A stretch of DNA of 64,000 nt from an uncultured Oscillospiraceae bacterium. GTDB lineage: Bacteria > Bacillota > Clostridia > Oscillospirales > Oscillospiraceae. A model generated the notes under the pieces. The model made no database searches, was not told where the DNA came from, and saw only the letters and a program-made list of their open reading frames with translations. Position 1 is the stretch's first letter. Every line of letters starts with the position of its first letter. The stretch is taken from positions 1 through 64,000 of the forward strand of contig CAJUOA010000004.1 of assembly GCA_910587785.1 (NCBI GenBank), written 5' to 3'. A program made the position numbers and the translations under genes. Below are positions 1 through 8,815 of this stretch, piece after piece.

Positions 1-9
1 CTTTCTCTG

Positions 10-86
10 TGGTCCGAGTGACGGGATTTGAACCCACGGCCTCTTGGTCCCGAACCAAGCGCGCTACCAGCTGCGCTACACCCGGA
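10..86 (-). tRNA. tRNA-Pro (anticodon CGG)
   Basis: Reading the minus strand gives a 77-nt cloverleaf: acceptor TCCGGGT pairing with ACTCGGA, D-arm around GTAGCGCAGCTGGTAGCGC, anticodon arm CTTGG-TTCGGGA-CCAAG, T-arm GTGGG-TTCAAAT-CCCGT, and an encoded 3' CCA. The anticodon in the seven-base loop is CGG, so it decodes CCG proline codons, which are frequent in this GC-rich genome. A strong promoter lies directly upstream. Confidence 0.96.
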
Positions 87-96
87 TAGCTTATTC

Positions 97-125
97 ATTA
101 TAAACTCCACAGCTGGTCCTGTCAA
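97..125 (-). promoter_or_regulatory. Sigma-A promoter of tRNA-Pro
   Basis: On the minus strand TTGACA, a 17-bp spacer and TATAAT match the vegetative consensus at all twelve positions; the -10 box ends 10 bp before the first tRNA base. The perfect match fits a stable-RNA gene. Confidence 0.93.
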
Positions 126-202
126 GTAGGAAATCAAGAAAATGGGAAGATTTTTGAAAATGGGAAAGCTCCTCTCGCAGAACGAACGGCCTTTTAGAAA
201 AA

Positions 203-227
203 GGTCCGGGGGTTTTGCCCCCGGACC
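203..227 (-). terminator. Intrinsic terminator of galKT
   Basis: A perfect 10-bp stem (GGTCCGGGGG / CCCCCGGACC) with a 5-nt loop lies 3 bp beyond the galT stop codon and is followed on the minus strand by TTTTTC. The stem belongs to the same GGTCC(A/G)GGGGC hairpin family seen in other intergenic regions of this window. Confidence 0.85.
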
Positions 228-230
228 CGC

Positions 231-1730
231 TCATCTCACCGCCCCCACGAACCGCAGGAAGGCGTCCCGTCCCGCAGGCATGCACTTAAAGACTCCGGCG
301 TGGTCCAGGACCCGGGCAAAGACCAGCCCGATTTCCTGCCGGAGGATTTCCTCCACGCTCTCCGCCGTGAAGGAATGCTTCTCCCTCAGCTGAGCGGCCC
401 ACTCCGCGTGTTTGACCAGCTCAGGGTCCGCCGCCGGGTCGCCGCCGGAGACCAGCACCTTTCCCAGCCGGGCCATCTCGCCTTTGAGCCGGGCGGGAAG
501 CACCGCGAGGCCCATCACTTCGATCAAGCCGATGTTTTCCTTTTTGATGTGGTGGAGCTCCTGGTGGGGGTGGTAGACCCCCAGAGGATATTCCTCCGTG
601 GTGATATTGTTTCTCAGCACCAAGTCCAGCTCATATTTCCCCTCCCGCATCCGGGCGATAGGGGTGATGGTGTTGTGGGGCTCGCCGTCCGTCTCAGCGA
701 AGATGAAAGCGTCCTTGTCCGTATAGCTCCTCCAGGCGGTGAGGATCTTGTCCGCCAGCTCCACCAGCCGGCCGTCATCTTCGCTCCGCAGACGGAGGAC
801 GCTCATAGGCCATTTGACGATGCCCGCCTCCACATCGGAGAATCCGGCAAAGCTCACCAGCTGTTCCACCGGGGCCTTCTCCATGGCAAAAGTGTAGTGC
901 CCGCCCTGGAAATGGTCGTGGCTGAGGATGGAGCCGCCCACGATGGGCAGGTCCGCATTAGAGCCCACGAAGTAGTGGGGGAACTGCTTGACGAAATCCA
1001 GAAGCTTCCGGAAAGTGCTCCGGTCGATCTTCATGGGCGTGTGGAGGCTGTTGAAAACGATGCAGTGCTCATTGTAGTACACATAAGGGGAGTACTGGAA
1101 GAACCAGTCCGCTCCGGCGATGGTCACGGGGATGATCCGGTGGTTCTCCCGGGCGGGATGGTTCATGCGGCCGGAGTAGCCCTCGTTCTCCCGGCAGAGC
1201 TGACACTTGGGATAGCCGCTCTGCGGGGCGCTCTTGGCGGCGGCGATGGCCTTGGGGTCCTTCTCCGGCTTGGAGAGGTTGATGGTGATGTCCAAGTCGC
1301 CGTATTCTGTCCGCGTCACCCATTTGACGTCTTTCGTAATGCGGTAGCGGCGGATATAGTCCGTGTCCTGACTGAAGGTGTAGTACCAGTCCGTAGCGGC
1401 CCTGGGGCTCTGGGCATAGCGCTCCTGGAAGCGGGCGATGACCTGACTGGGCCGGGGGGTAAGCACGCCCATGAGCTTGGTGTCCAGCAGGTCCCGGCTG
1501 GTGACATCCCCCTCGATGAGCCCCCGCTTGACAGAGAAGTCCACCAGACGGGAGAGGATGTCCTCCAAAGTCAGGTCCAAAGGCTGCTCCGGCTCGGCGA
1601 ACTCCTGGAGGTCCAGGACCTGCAAAAGGCCGTTGACAGCCCAGACCCGGTCAGAGGATTCGATAAGCCCGGTCTTCACAGCGTAGTCGGCCAAAGCGGC
1701 CACATGGGCCGAGAGATAGGTGTCGATCAT
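231..1730 (-). CDS. galT: UDP-glucose--hexose-1-phosphate uridylyltransferase
   Basis: Leloir pathway enzyme that swaps UMP between UDP-glucose and galactose 1-phosphate in the cytoplasm. The 499-residue length is that of the Firmicute type-2 GalT family, longer than the ~350-residue enterobacterial enzyme. The catalytic region shows GGSILSHDHFQGG, the form of the active-site histidine motif used by this family, and a NEHCIVFNSLHTPM segment. The ATG start has AGGAGGGAG eight bases upstream. It follows galK by 13 bp and shares its promoter and terminator; no galE is in the window, so the epimerase must be elsewhere. Confidence 0.95.
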   Translation of the reverse strand: MIDTYLSAHVAALADYAVKTGLIESSDRVWAVNGLLQVLDLQEFAEPEQPLDLTLEDILSRLVDFSVKRGLIEGDVTSRDLLDTKLMGVLTPRPSQVIARFQERYAQSPRAATDWYYTFSQDTDYIRRYRITKDVKWVTRTEYGDLDITINLSKPEKDPKAIAAAKSAPQSGYPKCQLCRENEGYSGRMNHPARENHRIIPVTIAGADWFFQYSPYVYYNEHCIVFNSLHTPMKIDRSTFRKLLDFVKQFPHYFVGSNADLPIVGGSILSHDHFQGGHYTFAMEKAPVEQLVSFAGFSDVEAGIVKWPMSVLRLRSEDDGRLVELADKILTAWRSYTDKDAFIFAETDGEPHNTITPIARMREGKYELDLVLRNNITTEEYPLGVYHPHQELHHIKKENIGLIEVMGLAVLPARLKGEMARLGKVLVSGGDPAADPELVKHAEWAAQLREKHSFTAESVEEILRQEIGLVFARVLDHAGVFKCMPAGRDAFLRFVGAVR

Positions 1731-1743
1731 AACTGCTCCCTCC

Positions 1744-3018
1744 TCACGCCAGGCGCACGCCGCCCACAGGACGGATGGTCAGCACATGACAGGCCCCGTC
1801 GCCCAGATAGCGCTCCATCTCCACCTTGAAGGTGTCCAGCATATCCAGGGGCACGAAGGCCTGGATGGTCCCGGCGAAGCCGCCGCCGTGGACCCGGCAG
1901 GCTCCCCGACCGCCCAGGGACCGTTCACAGAGGCTCAGGGCCACCGCCACCTCCTGGTGGTGGGTGTACCCGGCGGGCACCACGTTTTGCAGCTGCCTCC
2001 AGCTGGAGAGGCCCGAGGCGGTGATGAGCTTCAAAAACGCGTCGAAGTCCCCCCGGCGCAGGGCCTCCACCTGGGCGGCCACATGGCGGTTGTCGTCGTA
2101 GATGTGCATGGCACGGAGCACGGCCCGGTCCCCGGCCTTCCGCCGCAGGACCGGGAGGGCGGCTAAGAACTCCTCCTCCGGCACCTCCCGCAATACGCTC
2201 TTGCCGAAGTGGGCGCAGATCTCCTTGAGCTCCCCGGGCACGGCGGCGTACTCGCCGGTGAGGTCGGCGTGGTCCGCGCCGCTGTCGATGATGCACAGGG
2301 CGTAGCCCGTGGCTGCGAAGTCGAAGTCCACCCGCTCCACAACAGGGTTGGCGTTGTCCTGGAAGTCGATGGTCACCATGCCGCCCACAGAGCACCCCAT
2401 CTGGTCCAGCAGACCGCTGGGCTTGCCGAAGTAGACGTTCTCCGCGTACTGCCCCACCTGGGCCAGCTGTATGGCAGAGCAGCGCCCGCCAAAGAAGAGG
2501 TCGTTCATGATTTTACCGAAAAGGATCTCAAAGGCGGCGCTGGAGCTGAGCCCGCTCCCGCCCAGCACACTGCTCATGACATAGGCGCTGAACCCCGCCA
2601 GGTCCGCGCCCTGCCGCCGGAACCAGGCCGCAATGCCCCGAATGATGGCGGCGGAGGTGTTGCGCTCGCTCTCCCGGACGTCCAGGCTGTCCAGCTCCAC
2701 CACCACCGGCGGATACCCCTCGCTCTGCACCCGGATGACGTTCTCCCCATTGAGGCTCACCGCCGCGATGGCGTCCAGATTGATACTCGCGGCCAGAACC
2801 CTGCCATGCTGGTGGTCGGTATGGTTGCCGCCGATCTCGGTGCGCCCCGGCGCGGAGAAGACCGCGGCTTTTTCCCAGGGGCCGAAGCTCTCCTCCAGCC
2901 CCGCCAGCAGGTGCTGGTAGCGGCTCTCCTGGGCCGGTACGGCCTTGGGACCGTACAGCGCCGCGATGGGCTCCCGAAGCCCTTCAAAATCGGTCAAAGT
3001 AAGTGTTGCCCCGCTCAT
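1744..3018 (-). CDS. galK: Galactokinase
   Basis: Phosphorylates galactose at C1 with ATP, the entry step for GalT downstream. The 424-residue protein is a GHMP kinase: the galactokinase signature GRTEIGGNHTDHQHG sits near residue 60, the glycine/serine ATP loop VLGGSGLSSSAAFE near residue 155, and the C-terminal GHMP motif CRVHGGGFAGTIQAF near residue 380. The start codon has GGAGGATGCT before it. First gene of a two-gene galKT operon. Slightly longer than the ~390-residue Bacillus enzyme, as usual in Clostridia. Confidence 0.95.
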   Translation of the reverse strand: MSGATLTLTDFEGLREPIAALYGPKAVPAQESRYQHLLAGLEESFGPWEKAAVFSAPGRTEIGGNHTDHQHGRVLAASINLDAIAAVSLNGENVIRVQSEGYPPVVVELDSLDVRESERNTSAAIIRGIAAWFRRQGADLAGFSAYVMSSVLGGSGLSSSAAFEILFGKIMNDLFFGGRCSAIQLAQVGQYAENVYFGKPSGLLDQMGCSVGGMVTIDFQDNANPVVERVDFDFAATGYALCIIDSGADHADLTGEYAAVPGELKEICAHFGKSVLREVPEEEFLAALPVLRRKAGDRAVLRAMHIYDDNRHVAAQVEALRRGDFDAFLKLITASGLSSWRQLQNVVPAGYTHHQEVAVALSLCERSLGGRGACRVHGGGFAGTIQAFVPLDMLDTFKVEMERYLGDGACHVLTIRPVGGVRLA

Positions 3019-3065
3019 AGCATCCTCCTAAATTTTCCAGGCCTCCCAAGCCCTATTTGCTTCTT

Positions 3066-3094
3066 ATTATAGAGACCTCTCCCCATATTTCACA
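3066..3094 (-). promoter_or_regulatory. Probable promoter of galKT
   Basis: A perfect TATAAT at 3071-3066 lies about 50 bp before the galK start on the minus strand; the corresponding -35 position (TGTGAA, 17-bp spacing) is poor, so activation by a regulator is possible. No operator was recognised. Confidence 0.5.
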
Positions 3095-3153
3095 TGGATT
3101 TTTCTTCCACTTAGAAGCATTTTTTCATCAGATTGCGTCTCAGGGCAGATAAA

Positions 3154-3189
3154 CGCAGGCACCGGCGGAGGGTCCCACCGGCGCCTGCG
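3154..3189 (-). terminator. Terminator of the histidine phosphatase operon
   Basis: A 12-bp stem with one mismatch (CGCAGGCACCGG / CCGGCGCCTGCG) and a 12-nt loop, followed on the minus strand by TTTATC. It lies just beyond the two-hairpin repeat that follows the phosphatase stop codon. Confidence 0.55.
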
Positions 3190-3194
3190 CGTCT

Positions 3195-3284
3195 TATCCC
3201 AAGAGCAAAACGAAGTTTTGCGGACAAAAAGTTTTTTCTTTTCTGCTTCTCTTTTCTTTTGTACACAAAAGAAAAGAGAAGGGC
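3195..3284 (-). repeat. Two-hairpin 3'-end repeat, copy 1
   Basis: On the minus strand this starts 3 bases after the phosphatase stop codon. It contains a 36-nt perfect palindrome of CTTCTCTTTTC type (3246-3281), a spacer ending AAAAAACTTTTTGTCCG, and a second hairpin GCAAAAC-TTC-GTTTTGC (3205-3221). Copies 2 and 3 (47491-47580, 50663-50746) have the same two hairpins, spacer and position behind a stop codon. Confidence 0.85.
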
Positions 3285-3287
3285 CGC

Positions 3288-4019
3288 CTAATCCCTCCGC
3301 TCGTCCTCGTTGGCGTGGCACTCCCGGAAGCGGGCGGAGAAAGCGGGGGATTGGCCGTGGACATAGAGATGGGAGGTGTCGCCGAAGGCGGTGATGCGGA
3401 AGGAGGCGATGCCGGGGCGGCGCTCCTCGGTGGCCACGGTGGTGACGGAGGACGGCGCGGCGCAGGTGCCGTGCCAGAGGACCATGGGGGAGGCGTTCAG
3501 CAGGTGGCTGAGGAGGACGCACTCCACGCCGAAGTGGCAGAAAAAGACCAGGGTGTCGCTGCTGGGCCGGAGGGCGCGGTAGAGATTGCCCTCCCGTTTG
3601 TAACCATGGTGCTCCAGGAGGGCGTCAAACTGGGTCGTGACCCAGTCGTACTGCTCCTTGACCCCGGCGGCGCGGAAGATCTCCGGCTCATGCCACCGGC
3701 CGGGAAGGTAAAAGCGGGGCTCTCCTGTCCAGTCCTGGGGGAGCCAGTCCCAGCAGACGCTCTCCTGCTCCGGCCTGTCGGGGCGGCGGATGGGGGCGCG
3801 GAACTCCCGAAGCCAGGGGCATTCCAGGGCCTCCCGCCCCACCCTTTGCAGGGTGGGGGCGGCGGTGTCCTTGGCACGGCCCAGGGGGGAGACGTAATAG
3901 GCGGCGGTCTCGACGGCGGCAAGGCGCTCCGCGAGGAATTCCGCCTCCTTGCGGCCCACCTCCGTCAGAGAGTCGATGGAATAGTCCGGGTCGCCGTGGC
4001 GGACGATGAGGAGTTTCAC
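3288..4019 (-). CDS. Histidine phosphatase family protein
   Basis: Phosphoglycerate-mutase-like phosphatase of 243 residues; substrate unknown. The N-terminus KLLIVRHGDPDY carries the RHG phospho-acceptor motif, and FFCHFGVECVLL near residue 175 provides the second catalytic histidine. The start is GTG, one base after the TAA of the upstream surface-protein gene, with GAGAGGGG as ribosome binding site, so the two genes are cotranscribed and probably translationally coupled. No signal peptide, hence cytoplasmic. Confidence 0.88.
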   Translation of the reverse strand: MKLLIVRHGDPDYSIDSLTEVGRKEAEFLAERLAAVETAAYYVSPLGRAKDTAAPTLQRVGREALECPWLREFRAPIRRPDRPEQESVCWDWLPQDWTGEPRFYLPGRWHEPEIFRAAGVKEQYDWVTTQFDALLEHHGYKREGNLYRALRPSSDTLVFFCHFGVECVLLSHLLNASPMVLWHGTCAAPSSVTTVATEERRPGIASFRITAFGDTSHLYVHGQSPAFSARFRECHANEDERRD

Positions 4020-4020
4020 C

Positions 4021-6297
4021 TTACACCCCTCTCTCCGAGCGGGCCATGAGGTTGTAGAGCATCACGGCGGCCTGGGCACGGGTGGCGGTCCCGGCGGCGT
4101 CGAAGGTCTCCGACGTCACCAGCTTCATCCCCTGAGCCAGGGCGGCGTAGCCCATGAGGTCCTGGGGGATGCTGTCCTTGTCGGCGAAGGCGCAGGTGAA
4201 GATGCCGGGGAGCTTTGCCACACCGGCGCACCCGGCGGCATCCAGGAGCATCTTCACCGCCTCGCCCCGGGTAAGGACCTTGTCCTCTCTGCGCTGGTCC
4301 CTGGTGAGCAGGCCCAGGTCATAGGCCCGGCGGTAGAGCCAATCGGCGTCATCCTCGCTGTTCCAGGCGTAGCCGCCGGCGCTGAGGATGAGGGCCACCA
4401 GGTCGATCTGGGTCAGCGCGCTGTCAGGACGGCAGGCCCCGCCGCTCCAGCCCACGCCGTACTGGGCCATGCGCTCCAGCTGGGACTTGGCCCAGTGGCC
4501 GTCCAGGTCGGAGTAGGTAATATCGGCAGCGGCGGCGCCGGTATCCTGGAGGACGATCTCCCCGGTCTTGGCGTCCACGCCGGAGGCGCGCTGGTCCTCC
4601 TCCAGGCCGTAGGCGAGCTTAAGGCCGTAGAAGTAGGCGTAGCCCATGTCCATCAGAGGCATGGCCTCCGGGACGTCGGGGTCCAGGGCCACGGGGATCT
4701 GGAGATAGCCCATGGGCAGATCGAAGTGGTCAAACCAGGCGTCCAGGGCAGCGTCCTCGGAGAGGATGCCCCCGGCGCTGTCAAAGGTCACATCCTCCGT
4801 CCAGGAGCGGCTCAGGGCGCTGATGGAGCCGTCGGTAATGTCGATGGCCACCTGGAGGCTGTTTTCCGGGAAGAAGTACCCGTTCTCCTTCTGGGCGTAG
4901 CGGAAGCCGTGGGAGGAGCTCCAGCGCTCACCGTCCCAAGGCGTACTGGCGTAGAGGGCGGAGGAAGCGAATTCCTCTCCCCAGAGCCCGGTGAGGAACG
5001 CCTCACCGGTTTTGCGGGCCTCCTCCTCGGAGACGGAGGCTTTGCGGCCCTCCGTGTAGGGGGCCGAGGAGTAGACCTCCAGCAGGTCCCCGGTCTTGGC
5101 GTCGCAGGTGACGGTGCGCCGCCAGACGCTGTCCTTCTCCCCGCGGCGGGTGTAGTTCAGGCGGGCGGTGACATCGCCGCTCTCCTTCTCCAGGGAGTAG
5201 TTCGCGGAGGCCAGAGTGTAGCGGTCCAGGCCCAGGGCCTCCAGCTCCCGCAGGGCCTTGTCCAGCGCCTCCTTGGAGCGGACGCCCTCCAGCTTGGAGA
5301 TGCCGGTGAGTTCCGCCTGGGTAAGTCCGCCTGCGGCGGTGTCCGTAGCGGCCTCGGGGGTGGATACAGCGGCGTTGAAGAGGGCTCCGCCGCTCTCGCC
5401 CTTGTCCCGGACCTCCTCGTAGAGCTTGGTCAGGTTCACAAGCTCTCCGGTCTGGGCGTCCACGCAGTACTCGTCGCCGCTCTCAGGCAGGTAGCGGAGG
5501 ACGGCCTCCTTGCTCTCCGGGTCCAGGACGTACTCCAGCCGCAGGGCCAGGGTGTCCCGCAGGAGCGCCCCTGCATCCGCCTTGGAGGCGGCGGGCTTGG
5601 CGGAGGGCACGCCGCCGATGGTCTGCCCCTCCAGCACGTCCCGGCTGAAGCGGGTGACTACGCCGTCCGCAGCCCGGACAGTGACGGAAAAGCTCAGGGG
5701 GGAGGGCAGGCCGTTTAACAGAATCGTGCCCCCGAAGCGGTAGGTCTCGGTGGTCATACGACCGGTGTTCTGGTCGGAGAACTGGGCAGTCTCCAAACCG
5801 CCCTCCAGCACCTTTTTCAGGAACTTCTCCGCAGAGGCCCTGGCCTGCTCCCGGCTCAGCTTGGGGAAGGCCGGGGGAAACTTCCAGTCCGTGCTGGAGA
5901 CGGGCGCGGCGGGGTCCTCGCTGGAGAGGTAGTAGCGGATGACCTTCCCGTCCTCGGTGGCCTCCACCTCCAGGCGGCCGTCGCTGTCCCGGCCGGACCA
6001 GTTGAGGCTCCAGACCGGGGCGAGCCCGTTCTCCTGGAGCTCGCCGTAGAACTCGCCGTATGTGTCGCTGATGCCCAGGGTGCTCTTCACCTTGGCGGTC
6101 ACCTTGGCGAGGCGCTCGTCTGTTGCAGGGGTGGGGGCGGTCTCGCTGATGGCCATGATGCCGTCCTCCGCCTCCGCCGTGGGGACCGGCTCGCTGGGAG
6201 CGGTGGACGCCACCTCCGCCGCCGCAGAGGCCGGGAGGATGCCCGCCGTCAGCAGAGCGGCGGACAGGAGCGCGCTGAGAAGCTTCTTCATTTTCAT
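4021..6297 (-). CDS. YcdB/YcdC-repeat protein with S-layer homology domains
   Basis: Exported 758-residue protein. Residues 1-26 form a classical signal peptide (KMKKLLSALLSAALLTAG...ASA). The middle carries two PepSY-like YcdB/YcdC repeats, visible as recurring blocks such as SREQARASAEKFLKKVL and SEEEARKTGEAFLTGL followed by YRFGG/FRYAQ beta segments and VDAQTGELVNL / VDAKTGEIVLQ. The C-terminal ~180 residues are three SLH-type modules (ITYSDLDGHWAKSQLERM, TRGEAVKMLLDAAG, TRAQAAVMLYNLM), which bind pyruvylated cell-wall polymer. Such proteins are thought to be cell-surface inhibitors or chaperones of proteases; the role here is unknown. AGGAGGGACCCCT precedes the ATG. Confidence 0.85.
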   Translation of the reverse strand: MKMKKLLSALLSAALLTAGILPASAAAEVASTAPSEPVPTAEAEDGIMAISETAPTPATDERLAKVTAKVKSTLGISDTYGEFYGELQENGLAPVWSLNWSGRDSDGRLEVEATEDGKVIRYYLSSEDPAAPVSSTDWKFPPAFPKLSREQARASAEKFLKKVLEGGLETAQFSDQNTGRMTTETYRFGGTILLNGLPSPLSFSVTVRAADGVVTRFSRDVLEGQTIGGVPSAKPAASKADAGALLRDTLALRLEYVLDPESKEAVLRYLPESGDEYCVDAQTGELVNLTKLYEEVRDKGESGGALFNAAVSTPEAATDTAAGGLTQAELTGISKLEGVRSKEALDKALRELEALGLDRYTLASANYSLEKESGDVTARLNYTRRGEKDSVWRRTVTCDAKTGDLLEVYSSAPYTEGRKASVSEEEARKTGEAFLTGLWGEEFASSALYASTPWDGERWSSSHGFRYAQKENGYFFPENSLQVAIDITDGSISALSRSWTEDVTFDSAGGILSEDAALDAWFDHFDLPMGYLQIPVALDPDVPEAMPLMDMGYAYFYGLKLAYGLEEDQRASGVDAKTGEIVLQDTGAAAADITYSDLDGHWAKSQLERMAQYGVGWSGGACRPDSALTQIDLVALILSAGGYAWNSEDDADWLYRRAYDLGLLTRDQRREDKVLTRGEAVKMLLDAAGCAGVAKLPGIFTCAFADKDSIPQDLMGYAALAQGMKLVTSETFDAAGTATRAQAAVMLYNLMARSERGV

Positions 6298-6443
6298 AGG
6301 GGTCCCTCCTTTTTGATCTTCCGGGGTCTACTCTCTATGACGCTTTTCCACGGAAAAAGTTCCGGACCGGAGGGAGATTTTTTTGATCCCGGCAATCCGG
6401 CACCTGACGCCCACATTTGGACAGCAGTTCCCCATTTTTCTGG

Positions 6444-6472
6444 TTGATTTTTCCTCACCCCTACAGTATGAT
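6444..6472 (+). promoter_or_regulatory. Sigma-A promoter of dapF
   Basis: TTGATT, 17-bp spacer, TATGAT; the -10 box is 50 bp before the dapF start. No competing promoter was seen for the divergent surface-protein gene. Confidence 0.75.
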
Positions 6473-6522
6473 AAAGAAAGCACATTTCTAAATATCAAAA
6501 AGCTGTGAGAGGAGGACCGAAT

Positions 6523-7371
6523 TTGCGATTTACGAAAATGAACGGCGCGGGAAATGACTTTATCCTCATCAACAATATGGTGGAGGGCCTGGACCACAGC
6601 GTCTTTCCCGCTTTGGCCCGGACGCTGTGCCACCGCCGCCTGTCCATCGGCGCGGACGGCCTGATGGTGGTGGAGCGGCCCGGCGCGGGCGGCGACTACC
6701 GGATGCTCTTTTACAACGCCGACGGCTCCGCCGGGGAGATGTGCGGCAACGGGGCCCGCTGCATCTGCCGCTACGGCTTCGAGCACGGCCTCGCCGGGGA
6801 GGCGCAGACGGTGGAGACCCCCTCCGGCATCGTCACCGGGCGGCGGATCGACCGGACGAACTACCGCATCCGCCTCACGGACCCCAGCGTGGTCCGGCTC
6901 CACTGCCCTGTGGAGGCCCAGGGGCGGACCTGGGAGTGCGCCTACGTGGAGCTGGGGGTCCCGGGCCTGCCCCACGCGGCGGTGGCGTACCCCGGCCTCG
7001 CGGAGCGGTCCATGGAGGATCTGCGGGAGCTGGGGAAGGCCCTCCGCTGGCACAGCGCCTTCCCCAAGGGGGCCAACGTGAACTTCTACGACATCACCGG
7101 CCCCGACCGCCTCGTCGAGCTCACCTATGAGCGGGGGGTGGAGGACTTCACCTTCGCCTGCGGCACCGGCACCGGGGCCACCGTGACGGCCCTCACCCTC
7201 CTTGGGAAGGTCAGCGGGGAGGACGTGGCGGTCTCGGTGCCCGGAGGGCTCCTGCGCGTCACCGTGGAGCGGACGGGCGAGGCGGTGAAAGACCTCTGCC
7301 TCACCGGTCCCACCAATACGGTCTGCGAGGGCGAGGTGCTGGACGAGGCCGTAGCCGCCCTGCTCCACTGA
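6523..7371 (+). CDS. dapF: Diaminopimelate epimerase
   Basis: Converts LL- to meso-diaminopimelate for lysine and peptidoglycan synthesis. The 282-residue protein has both catalytic cysteines in their expected motifs, MCGNGARCI (about residue 75) and FACGTGTGAT (about residue 215), and the N-terminal FTKMNGAGNDF that positions substrate. I chose TTG at 6523 because GAGAGGAGG sits 6-13 bases before it; the upstream in-frame GTG at 6505 would place that ribosome binding site inside the coding region. Stands alone with its own promoter. Confidence 0.94.
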   Translation: MRFTKMNGAGNDFILINNMVEGLDHSVFPALARTLCHRRLSIGADGLMVVERPGAGGDYRMLFYNADGSAGEMCGNGARCICRYGFEHGLAGEAQTVETPSGIVTGRRIDRTNYRIRLTDPSVVRLHCPVEAQGRTWECAYVELGVPGLPHAAVAYPGLAERSMEDLRELGKALRWHSAFPKGANVNFYDITGPDRLVELTYERGVEDFTFACGTGTGATVTALTLLGKVSGEDVAVSVPGGLLRVTVERTGEAVKDLCLTGPTNTVCEGEVLDEAVAALLH

Positions 7372-7405
7372 CCCCGTTCCATACGATCTAAGGAGGGAAT
7401 GTATC

Positions 7406-8710
7406 ATGAACGACCGCTTGAACAAAAAATCCGTTGCCCGAAACTACGCCTTTCTGGCCGTCATGCTGGGGGCCATGGTCCTGGGCTGTATCGCCGGACT
7501 GCTCTTCCCGGTGACGCGGGACGCCGAAGGGGCCGTGGTCCAGGCGGGGGCCACGGTGCTCAAGCCCCTGGGCACCGTCTTCATCAACCTCATGTTCTGT
7601 ATCGTGGTGCCGATGGTCTTCGCGTCCATCTCCAGCGCCGTGGCCAACATGCGCAGCCGCGCCCGGGCCGGGAAGATCATGGGCATCACCATCGGCACCT
7701 TCGTGGTCACGGGGGCCATCGCGGCGGCGATCATGTACCTGCTCATGCGCCTCTTCCCGCCGGTCCTGGCCCCCTGGACGGACATCCCCGCCGGGGAGAT
7801 GGGCGAGTACGCGTCATTGTCCCAGCTGCTGGTGAACTTCTTCACCGCCGAGGACTTCGTGGGGCTCCTCAGCCGCCGGGCCATGCTGCCGCTGATCGTG
7901 TTCTCCATCCTCTTCGGCTTCGGCGTGAACCTCAACGGCGGCAGGGAAACTCCGGTGGGCCGGTTTTTGGAGGACCTCTCCGCCGTGATGCTCCGGGTGG
8001 TGAAGATCGTGACGTACTACGCGCCCATCGCCTTTTTCGGCTTCTTCGCGGACCTGGTGGCCACCTACGGCTCCCAGATCACCGTCAACTACGGCCGGGC
8101 CATGCTGGTCTACTACCCCCTGTGCGCGGTGTACGTGTTCACGGCCTTCCCCCTCTTCGCCTGGTTCGGCGGCGGACACCGCGGGCCGGCGGTGATGTTC
8201 CGCCACATCCTCAAGCCCGCGGTGGTGAGCCTGGGCACCTGCTCCTCCGTGGCCACCATCCCCACCAACATGGAGGAGGCGGCGGATACCGGCATCTCCA
8301 AGGATGTCTCCGACATGGTGCTCCCCCTGGGGGCCACCATGCACATGGACGGGTCCTGCTTCTCCTGCGTGCTGAAGATCGCGTTTGTCATGGGGGTCTT
8401 CGGCGTGCCCCTTGAGGGCGTGGGGATGCTCCTGAAGGTGGTGCTGGTGGCGGTGCTCTCCAGCGTGGGCATGAGCGGCGTCCCCGGCGGCGGGTACATC
8501 GGCGAATATATCATCTGCTCCATCTTCTTCCCCAATCAGATGGAGCTGGCCTTCCCGATCCTGGTCACCATCGGCAATCTGGTGGACCCCCCGGCCACGA
8601 TGATCAACTCCGCGGGGGATTACGTGGTCTCCTTCATCGTCTCCCGGTTCGTGGACGGGAAGGATTGGTTGCAAAAGGCGTTGGCGAAGCAGGCTATCGA
8701 GCGGAAGTAA
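7406..8710 (+). CDS. Dicarboxylate/amino acid:cation symporter (SDF family)
   Basis: Inner-membrane sodium- or proton-coupled carrier of the GltP/DctA family, 434 residues. Family marks include the first membrane hairpin FLAVMLGAMVLGCIAGLLFP, FINLMFCIVVPMVFASISSAVAN, the serine-rich re-entrant loop GTCSSVATIPTNMEEA, the TM7 segment LGATMHMDGSC and the second re-entrant loop SSVGMSGVPGGG. MHMDG replaces the NMDG of glutamate carriers, a variant known from carriers of other dicarboxylates or amino acids, so the substrate is not assigned. AAGGAGGGAATG precedes the ATG. Confidence 0.92.
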   Translation: MNDRLNKKSVARNYAFLAVMLGAMVLGCIAGLLFPVTRDAEGAVVQAGATVLKPLGTVFINLMFCIVVPMVFASISSAVANMRSRARAGKIMGITIGTFVVTGAIAAAIMYLLMRLFPPVLAPWTDIPAGEMGEYASLSQLLVNFFTAEDFVGLLSRRAMLPLIVFSILFGFGVNLNGGRETPVGRFLEDLSAVMLRVVKIVTYYAPIAFFGFFADLVATYGSQITVNYGRAMLVYYPLCAVYVFTAFPLFAWFGGGHRGPAVMFRHILKPAVVSLGTCSSVATIPTNMEEAADTGISKDVSDMVLPLGATMHMDGSCFSCVLKIAFVMGVFGVPLEGVGMLLKVVLVAVLSSVGMSGVPGGGYIGEYIICSIFFPNQMELAFPILVTIGNLVDPPATMINSAGDYVVSFIVSRFVDGKDWLQKALAKQAIERK

Positions 8711-8770
8711 TAATAAGGCGAGGCAGAGGAGATTTCCCTCCAGACCGGCGACACAGAGGCGGAATAAAAA

Positions 8771-8804
8771 AGAGAGCCGCACGGAAAAACCCGTGCGGCT
8801 CTCT
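8771..8804. terminator. Bidirectional terminator between symporter and antiporter
   Basis: A perfect 14-bp stem (AGAGAGCCGCACGG and its complement) with a 6-nt loop. On the minus strand it is followed by TTTTTTATTCC, making a strong terminator for the antiporter; on the plus strand the tail is only CTAGG, so it is weaker for the symporter. Confidence 0.88.
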
Positions 8805-8815
8805 CTAGGCCCAAA

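Noticed and set aside
300..1829. 509-codon open frame antisense to galT
   Set aside because: GC-rich genes here leave long open frames on the opposite strand; composition is Arg/Gly/Val-rich with no domain, and galT is unmistakable.
4006..5718. 570-codon antisense frame over the YcdB/SLH gene
   Set aside because: Mirror of a real coding strand; no ribosome binding site or recognisable fold.
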